Of a DNA stretch of 64,000 bases, positions 58,870 through 64,000 are shown one piece after another. Every line of letters starts with the position of its first letter. Positions within the stretch are counted from its first letter, which is position 1. Under the pieces are notes generated by a model, which ran no database searches, was not told where the DNA came from, and saw nothing but the letters and a program-made list of their open reading frames with translations. The stretch comes from JBLNCE01 sp050260415 (GTDB lineage: Bacteria; Bacillota; UBA4882; JAAYXC01), in contig JBLNCE010000085.1 in the NCBI GenBank assembly GCA_050260415.1, positions 71,514 to 135,513 of the forward strand, read 5' to 3'. A program made the translations under genes and the position numbers.

Positions 58870-59742
58870 GTGGTAAGCCTGGGCTTTCTCCAGTATATAC
58901 TGCTGCTGGCCGTGGCCTACTCGGGCGCGGCGCTCGGCCTGCCCATGTTCATGCGCTTTCTCCGCGAGGCCGGCCCCCGGCGCACCAACTATGCCGGGCA
59001 GGAAATCCCCCTGGGCGCGGGCCTGTACTTCGTAATCCTCCTGCCGCCGCTGCTGGCGTTGGCAATCCTGGCCGGCGTGCCCGCCATGCCGGCGCGGCTC
59101 TGCCTCGTCTTCGCCTTTGCCGCCGTCGGCTTTGGGTTGGCCGGGTTCATCGACGACGCGCTCGGCTCCGCCCATGATAAGGGCTTTCGTGGCCATTTCA
59201 AGGCGCTACTCAAGGAGGGCCGTCTGACGAGCGGAGCGCTCAAAGCCCTCTTCGGGGGGGCGGTGGCGCTCTTGACCTGCCTGCAACTGGCGGCGGTCTA
59301 TCCAAAGGTTTTCGGCTCCTGGTACCAGATCCTGCTGAATACCATGCTCTTGGCCTCCGCCGCCAATCTGATCAACCTCTTTGACTTGCGTCCCGGGCGG
59401 GCGGGTAAGGTTTTCCTCCTCGGCCTGGCCTTGAGCGCCGCTTTTGCCGTCAAGATCGACCTCTACGGCGGCCCCGTCCTCCTGGCGGCCCTGATCTTCA
59501 TCCCCGTTTTTCGGCAGGATCTGCGCGCCCGTTTGATGTTGGGCGATACGGGCGCCAATTACCTCGGGGCTGTGCTCGGCATGGCCATGGTCTTCTGGCT
59601 CACGTGGCACGCCAAGGCCGTCGCCGTCGTCCTGTTCCTGGCCTTGCAGCTTGCCTCCGAACGGTTTTCCTTTACGGCGCTGATCGAACGGGTCAGTCTC
59701 CTGCGCATCCTGGACCGATGGGGGCGGCGTTCGGAACGATGA
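58870..59742 (+). CDS. MraY/WecA-superfamily phosphosugar transferase-like protein
   Basis: A 290-residue polytopic protein of the polyprenyl-phosphate sugar-1-phosphate transferase fold. Key regions are LAGFIDDALGSAHDKGFRGH (DD motif near residue 97), NLINLFDLRPGRAGK (in place of the family's NxxDGxDG) and RLMLGDTGANYLGAVLG. The conserved histidine-rich loop of true MraY is not seen, so the enzyme is diverged and its activity uncertain. It follows steB by 4 bases. GTG at 58870 lies in its own AAAGGAG, so the true start may be slightly downstream. Confidence 0.75.
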   Translation: MVSLGFLQYILLLAVAYSGAALGLPMFMRFLREAGPRRTNYAGQEIPLGAGLYFVILLPPLLALAILAGVPAMPARLCLVFAFAAVGFGLAGFIDDALGSAHDKGFRGHFKALLKEGRLTSGALKALFGGAVALLTCLQLAAVYPKVFGSWYQILLNTMLLASAANLINLFDLRPGRAGKVFLLGLALSAAFAVKIDLYGGPVLLAALIFIPVFRQDLRARLMLGDTGANYLGAVLGMAMVFWLTWHAKAVAVVLFLALQLASERFSFTALIERVSLLRILDRWGRRSER

Positions 59743-60584
59743 GATTCGGCGTGCACGTTTCCATCGGGGACGGCTTTCTCAAAGCCGTGCAAAAGGCGGA
59801 GCACCTCGGGTGCGAGACTTTCCAGATCTTTGCCGGCAACCCGCGCGGGTGGGCGCGTAAACCGCTCGACGCCGCGGAAGCCGAGCGGTTCAAGGCGGCC
59901 CGCTTGGCAAGCGGCCTTGGGCCGGTCGTGGTGCATCTCTCCTATCTGCCAAACCTGGCCAACCTGGACGACCAACTCTTCGAACGGTCGGTCCTGGCCA
60001 TGGGCGAGGACTTTGCCCGCGCCAACCTGCTCGGGGCGGACTACTTCGTCGTGCACCCCGGCTCCTGCGCACCGGAAGCCAAGGCGGAGGGGATGCGGCG
60101 GGTCATGCGGGGTGTCGAGGCGGTGCTGGCACAGGTGGCCGGCCCCACCAGGCTTCTCCTGGAAAACCAAGGCAGCCGCAAGCGCGACCTTGGCGCCGAC
60201 CTGTCGGAACTGGCCTCCATGGCCGCCGGCTTGGACCGGGACCGGGTGGGCATCTGCCTCGATACCTGCCATGCCTTTGTGGCCGGGTACGATCTCCGCA
60301 CCGAGGCCGGCTGGCGGGAAGCGCTCGCCATGATCGCCGGCGGCGCCGGGCTTGATAGACTCGGACTCATCCACGGCAACGACAGCCGGGGCGATCTCGG
60401 TTCGGGCCTCGACCGCCATGAGCATATCGGGGCCGGCTACCTGGGCGCGCCGGCTTTTGCCGCCATGGGCGGTATAGACGACCTCGCCGATCGGGCAGTA
60501 ATTCTCGAGACCCCCCAGGAGAGTCCGGCGGACGATCTGCGCAACCTGGCCGCGATCCGCGCCCTCGCGGGCGGCAAAGCGTGA
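59739..60584 (+). CDS. nfo: Endonuclease IV (apurinic/apyrimidinic)
   Basis: A 281-residue endonuclease IV that cuts 5' of abasic sites in DNA repair. The start RFGVHVSIGDGFLKAVQKA and metal-site segments (FVVHPGS, LLLENQGS, ICLDTCHAFVAGYD, LIHGNDSRGDLGSGLDRHEHIGAG, ILETPQES) carry the three-zinc ligands. The ATG at 59739 overlaps the previous stop as ATGA; the longer frame from 59604 lies in that gene. Confidence 0.95.
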   Translation: MRFGVHVSIGDGFLKAVQKAEHLGCETFQIFAGNPRGWARKPLDAAEAERFKAARLASGLGPVVVHLSYLPNLANLDDQLFERSVLAMGEDFARANLLGADYFVVHPGSCAPEAKAEGMRRVMRGVEAVLAQVAGPTRLLLENQGSRKRDLGADLSELASMAAGLDRDRVGICLDTCHAFVAGYDLRTEAGWREALAMIAGGAGLDRLGLIHGNDSRGDLGSGLDRHEHIGAGYLGAPAFAAMGGIDDLADRAVILETPQESPADDLRNLAAIRALAGGKA

Positions 60585-62764
60585 GCATCGCGGACGGCAG
60601 GGAAGCCGATCGTGAAGCCTGGGCGGTATTCGGACCGGACGGAAAGCTGGCCCGGGTCATGCCGGGTTTCGAGTACCGGCCGCAGCAGGTGGAGATGGCC
60701 GCCTGCGTCTGGCGGGCCTTTGCCGGCGGCCGGACGGCGCTGATCGAAGCCGGTACGGGCACGGGGAAATCATTGGCCTATCTCTATCCCGGGCTCGTCC
60801 ATGCCCGGCGCGCCGGGCAGCCGCTGGTCGTTTCCACCGCCACCATCAACCTCCAGGAGCAACTCCTCAAGAAGGACCTGCCCACGTTGGGCCTGCTCGG
60901 CGACCCACCAAAGACGGTGCTTCTCGTCGGGCGCCGGAACTACCTCTGCCGCCGCCGTTTGGAGCTGGCCCTGACACGCGGCGTCCGGGAGATCGAGGAC
61001 GAACTCGCCACAGCCCTGAGCCGGGCGGCCCGGACCGGGCTCGGCGAGCGCAACCGGTTGGGCTTTACCGTGCCCGATGACGCCTGGGCGCTAGTCTCCT
61101 CGGAAGCCGAGTACTGCCTGCGTCAACGCTGTCCCTGGGCGTCCGGCTGTTATTGGCAGGCGGCCAAGCGCGCGGCGGCCGAAGCCGAGATCCTCCTGGT
61201 CAACCACCATCTGCTCCTGGCCGACGTGTCCATCCGGCGCGCCCGCGGCTGGGAGGCGGACTACGCCGTCCTGCCCGCCTATACGCGGGTGGTCTTTGAC
61301 GAAGCGCATCATCTGGAGGACATCGCGACCGAGTATTTCAGCACCCGCTTGAGCAGTCTGGGTTTGGCCCGCCTCTTGGACCGCCTGGCGCGGCAGGATG
61401 GCCCCTCCGTTCTGTCCGTGGTCGGCTCGGGCCTCTTGCCCGCGGGCGTATCGCCAACCCCCGAACGGATGCAGGATACCCGCCAACTGGCTTTGGACGC
61501 GCTCGGACAGGCAAACCGTCTGCGGTTCAAGGCGGAAGAGTTTTTCGCGGTCCTGGTGCGCCTAACGCGGGAACAAGGCCGGCAAGAAAGCGGGTCCTGG
61601 CAGCGCCGCTACCAGGAGGATCTGCGTGCCATCGCCCCGGAACTCGGACCCTTGGCCGAGGACCTGGGGGTGCTCCTGGGAGGACTCGCAAAGGCCCTGG
61701 ACAAGCTCCTTGAACTCTGGGAGGGTCCTAACGCGGAGGCGCCCGCGTCCGAGGAGGGCTTGGCCATGCGCGCCGCCAAGCTCAACCTGCTGGACCTGGC
61801 GGCCGGGCTGGAGCCGATTCTGGGCGGCGGCAGCCGCGCCCATGTCTATTGGCTGGAATGCGCCCGCTACCGGGGCGTGGACGAGGTGGAGGCGATCATG
61901 GCCCCGCTCCTGGTGGGACCCGACTTTCATGCCGCGCTCCTCAGCAACCTGGACGGCGCGATCTTCTCCTCCGCCACGCTGACGGCCGGTGGGGAGTTCG
62001 CCTTTTTTCGCGAACGTCTGGGCCTGGACCTGGTGCACCCGGGCGAGCGGATCGAGATCCAGCTGGACGCGCCCTTTGACTACCGGCGCCAGGTGCTGCT
62101 GGCCGCCCCCACGGACATACCCGAGCCGGACGCGCCGGATTTCCCGGATCGGGCCGCCCTCTTCTTGGCCGAGTTGCTGCGGGCCGCGCAAGGGCGGACC
62201 TTGATCCTTTTCACCTCCTTCGGCGCCCTGGATCGGACCTGCGAGCGCCTCCAGCCTCTGCTGTCTTCCAATCTGCGTTTGCTCCGCCAGGGCGAGCGCC
62301 CCCGGGCCGATCTCCTCGCCGAGTTCCAGCGGGACGACGGCGCCGTCCTCTGCGGCACGGACAGTTTCTGGGAGGGAGTGGACGTGCCGGGCCTGGCCCT
62401 CTCCTGCGTGGTCCTGATGCGCCTGCCGTTTCGCGTCCCGACCGAGCCCATCGCCGAAGCCCGCACGGAACAGATCGCGCGCGAGGGCGGGAGCCCCTTC
62501 CAACGTTACTCTCTGCCGCAGGCCGTCATCAAGCTGAAGCAGGGCTTCGGCCGCCTGGTGCGGCGGGGCGACGACACCGGCGCCGTGGTGGTCCTGGACC
62601 GGCGGCTCTTGACCAAGCCGTACGGACAGGTCTTCCGCCAGGCCCTGCCGCGGTGCACGGAGTGTTTCGGGCCGGCCGAGACGGTGCTGAGGGCGGTGGG
62701 GGAGTGGTTGGGGAAAGGGACGGGGGAGGGTCGCGCGTCACGAGTCGCGAGTCACGAGTCATAA
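60581..62764 (+). CDS. dinG: DinG-type ATP-dependent DNA helicase
   Basis: A 727-residue superfamily 2 Fe-S helicase (5'-3'). Walker A is EAGTGTGKSLAYLY near residue 57. The four cluster cysteines are in RRNYLC, EAEYC, RQRC and ASGC (residues about 127-190). The DEAH box is VVFDEAHHLEDIA near 247, and motif VI is in LKQGFGRLVRR near 650. GTG at 60581 overlaps the nfo stop. The last 10 residues (RASRVASHES) come from a short tandem repeat in the DNA. Confidence 0.92.
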   Translation: MSIADGREADREAWAVFGPDGKLARVMPGFEYRPQQVEMAACVWRAFAGGRTALIEAGTGTGKSLAYLYPGLVHARRAGQPLVVSTATINLQEQLLKKDLPTLGLLGDPPKTVLLVGRRNYLCRRRLELALTRGVREIEDELATALSRAARTGLGERNRLGFTVPDDAWALVSSEAEYCLRQRCPWASGCYWQAAKRAAAEAEILLVNHHLLLADVSIRRARGWEADYAVLPAYTRVVFDEAHHLEDIATEYFSTRLSSLGLARLLDRLARQDGPSVLSVVGSGLLPAGVSPTPERMQDTRQLALDALGQANRLRFKAEEFFAVLVRLTREQGRQESGSWQRRYQEDLRAIAPELGPLAEDLGVLLGGLAKALDKLLELWEGPNAEAPASEEGLAMRAAKLNLLDLAAGLEPILGGGSRAHVYWLECARYRGVDEVEAIMAPLLVGPDFHAALLSNLDGAIFSSATLTAGGEFAFFRERLGLDLVHPGERIEIQLDAPFDYRRQVLLAAPTDIPEPDAPDFPDRAALFLAELLRAAQGRTLILFTSFGALDRTCERLQPLLSSNLRLLRQGERPRADLLAEFQRDDGAVLCGTDSFWEGVDVPGLALSCVVLMRLPFRVPTEPIAEARTEQIAREGGSPFQRYSLPQAVIKLKQGFGRLVRRGDDTGAVVVLDRRLLTKPYGQVFRQALPRCTECFGPAETVLRAVGEWLGKGTGEGRASRVASHES
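62735..62760. repeat. GCGTCACGAGTC direct repeat at the dinG 3' end
   Basis: GCGTCACGAGTC (62735-62746) is repeated with a 2-base insertion as GCGAGTCACGAGTC (62747-62760). It supplies the final codons of dinG and its stop. Similar GAGTC strings are seen as dispersed repeats in other genomes; copy number here is unknown. Confidence 0.6.
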
Positions 62765-62882
62765 GAGTCGTTTTTTAGGGGCGCGGTTATCGTGCCCGAA
62801 CAGGGTACCGGCATAAAACGCAATGGATGTTTCCGGGGCAAATGGCGGATTGAAGAACAAGCGGATCTTCTGCCCTGCGGCC

Positions 62883-63476
62883 GGCCATGAATGGCCTCCC
62901 CGATATGGATCTTCGCGCCACGCCATGAATGGCGGGCGCGTTGTGGAATGAAATATTGTGGGTAGGGAGGTTTATCCCTATGCCCGATGTACCGCGCTAC
63001 ACTCCAACCACGGCCCACCGGCTCTTCTATCACTTTGTCTTCCGGACCAAATGCAGCCGGCCGGTCCTGTGCGGCCCGGTCAAGGATAGACTGCAGGAGA
63101 TGATCCTCAACATCTGCATCAAGCACGGATACCGGCTGATCCATTGCAAGATCATGCCCTACCACGCACATTTGCTGCTCCGCCTTCGCCCGAGGGATTA
63201 TCTGCCGACCGTGGCGCAGATGCTCAAGGGCCGTAGCGCGCATGACTTGATGCGGGAGTTCCCCGAGATCGGAGATGTCTTCCCGCCTACTGGGGAACGA
63301 AATTTATGGTCCAAAGGATACTGGGTCAGCACCGCCGGCATGGTCAAAGTTGACCGTGTGCGTCGCTATGTCCGCGGTCAGCGTAAGCACCACCTAAGAA
63401 AGTAGCCCATCAGTCTAGCATTAGAAAGTCCGCCCATCTGTCTTAGCATTTACCATAACGCCGGCCATTCATGGCC
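62883..63476 (+). mobile_element. IS200-like insertion sequence with terminal palindromes
   Basis: A Y1-transposase gene is flanked by short palindromes: GGCCATGAATGGCC (62883-62896) and CGCCATGAATGGCG (62921-62934) on the left, and GGCCATTCATGGCC (63463-63476) on the right. IS200/IS605 ends carry such sub-terminal hairpins rather than inverted repeats. The exact cleavage points cannot be set, so the boundaries are approximate. Confidence 0.6.
62980..63405 (+). CDS. IS200-type Y1 transposase (TnpA)
   Basis: A 141-residue TnpA of the IS200 type, which moves single-stranded DNA using an HUH/Tyr active site. The HUH motif is CKIMPYHAHLLLRL (H-A-H) near residue 66; the nucleophile tyrosine is in VRRYVRGQRKHH near the end. 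HRLFYHFVFRTKCSRPVL is the typical N-terminus. ATG at 62980 has AGGGAGG 9 bases upstream; the longer frame from 62929 enters the left palindrome. It looks intact. Confidence 0.88.
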   Translation: MPDVPRYTPTTAHRLFYHFVFRTKCSRPVLCGPVKDRLQEMILNICIKHGYRLIHCKIMPYHAHLLLRLRPRDYLPTVAQMLKGRSAHDLMREFPEIGDVFPPTGERNLWSKGYWVSTAGMVKVDRVRRYVRGQRKHHLRK

Positions 63477-63502
63477 AGGCGCGTCCGACCCCATCCCGAT
63501 GA

Positions 63503-64000
63503 GGGCACTTGTGCCCGTACGACTACGCCAACCGGCTCGCCTCCGTCAGCCGGAACGGCACGACACTCAAGACCTACACCTACGACTTCTCCGGCCTGCG
63601 GCTGACCGCGACCGAGGGCGGGGTCACGACGGAGTACGTCTACGATCTCGGCGGGAACATCATCGCGGAGGCGTCGACGAATATACTGACGGACAATCAG
63701 ACACACGTCGAGGGTGATACTTCGGGATTTTCACCCTATTTCGCCGGGGTGTTGAGCAAGACCACCACCAAGGCTTACCAGGGGCAGTCCAGTTTACAGG
63801 TCGTGTCAGATGCCATTAATGAAGGCTTCCATTCCCTGAACGCGGCGGCCCTGCCGGCCGGCACGGTCGTCACCGGGCGCGCGCGGCTTTGGGTGCCGGC
63901 GGGTAAGCAGGTCCGGTTCGGCATACGCGGCAAGACTCCCGGCGGGCTGAATAGGGAACCCGCTTCGATAACCGTCGCGGGCAACGACGACTGGCAGTTC
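63503..64000 (+). pseudogene. 5'-truncated RHS/YD-repeat protein with jelly-roll-like domain, open at window end
   Basis: The frame opens directly after a stop at 63500 and runs past 64000 with no stop. Residues start with a YD/RHS repeat (YDYANRLASVSRNG, then YTYDFSGLRLTATEGG, YVYDLGGNIIAEAS), then continue into a domain with FSPYFAGVLSKTTTKAYQG and SLNAAALPAGTVVTGRARLW, which looks like a carbohydrate-binding beta-sandwich. No ribosome site or clear start precedes it, and the IS200-like right end is 27 bases upstream. It is therefore best read as the surviving 3' part of a gene cut by insertion or rearrangement. Whether the rest lies elsewhere is unknown. Confidence 0.6.

Overview
The window looks like chromosome of an anaerobic, endospore-forming Firmicute of fairly high GC (no species can be named). 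The evidence is a Spo0A with its SpoIVB neighbour, a GerA-type germinant receptor operon, CotS-like coat proteins, YtxC and an RsfA-like regulator, together with Firmicute RNA leaders: a SAM-I riboswitch, a T-box before pheST and an L20-type leader before infC. The sulfide-based homocysteine genes (COG1900, NIL/ferredoxin, UPF0280) point to a strict anaerobe. The sequence is mostly dense, co-directional operons with short overlaps, with few mobile elements.

Layout. 1-4271 (minus): envelope/glycan genes (ABC exporter cut by the window edge, LpxB-related protein, GT2 glycosyltransferase, CDP-glycerol glycerophosphotransferase-like protein). 4392-7000: promoter, SAM riboswitch, terminator and the three-gene homocysteine operon. 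7160-10634: RsfA-like regulator, then leader-infC-rpmI-rplT and a SpoU-type rRNA methylase. 10758-14852: a 34-residue YqzL-like protein, the T-box leader and pheS-pheT. 14916-21146: membrane protein, zapA, a CvpA protein with an unusual cysteine-rich tail, DUF421, an alkaline-phosphatase-superfamily enzyme and a long U32 peptidase.

21438-33859 is the most accessory-looking block. An IclR regulator with a palindromic operator candidate precedes an HpcH/HpaI aldolase, a cytoplasmic sulfatase, a DapA-family lyase/aldolase, RidA, an ABC sugar importer (binding protein and two permeases, no ATPase), an SDR dehydrogenase, a ceramidase-like hydrolase, a SelA-fold PLP enzyme, a nitroreductase and a second RidA. 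I read it as a catabolic island for a sulfated and/or amino-substituted small carbohydrate. The PLP enzyme would release ammonia through an enamine/imine and the RidA proteins would clear that intermediate. The substrate is unknown.

33865-49094 holds a two-helix ferritin-like protein, tRNA-Val and tRNA-Arg, ytxC, a methyltransferase, an aspartate aminotransferase, an EamA transporter, a large polytopic membrane protein, a UDP-galactopyranose-mutase-like flavoprotein, the gerABC operon with a fourth 58-residue membrane protein, and a minus-strand GHMP sugar kinase plus GT4 pair. 49264-59742 holds two CotS-like proteins, nadD, an RRM protein, yqeK, rsfS, spoIVB, spo0A and a steA-steB-MraY-like operon. 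59739-64000 holds endonuclease IV, a DinG helicase, an IS200-type transposase with flanking palindromes, and a 5'-truncated RHS/YD-repeat gene running off the window end.
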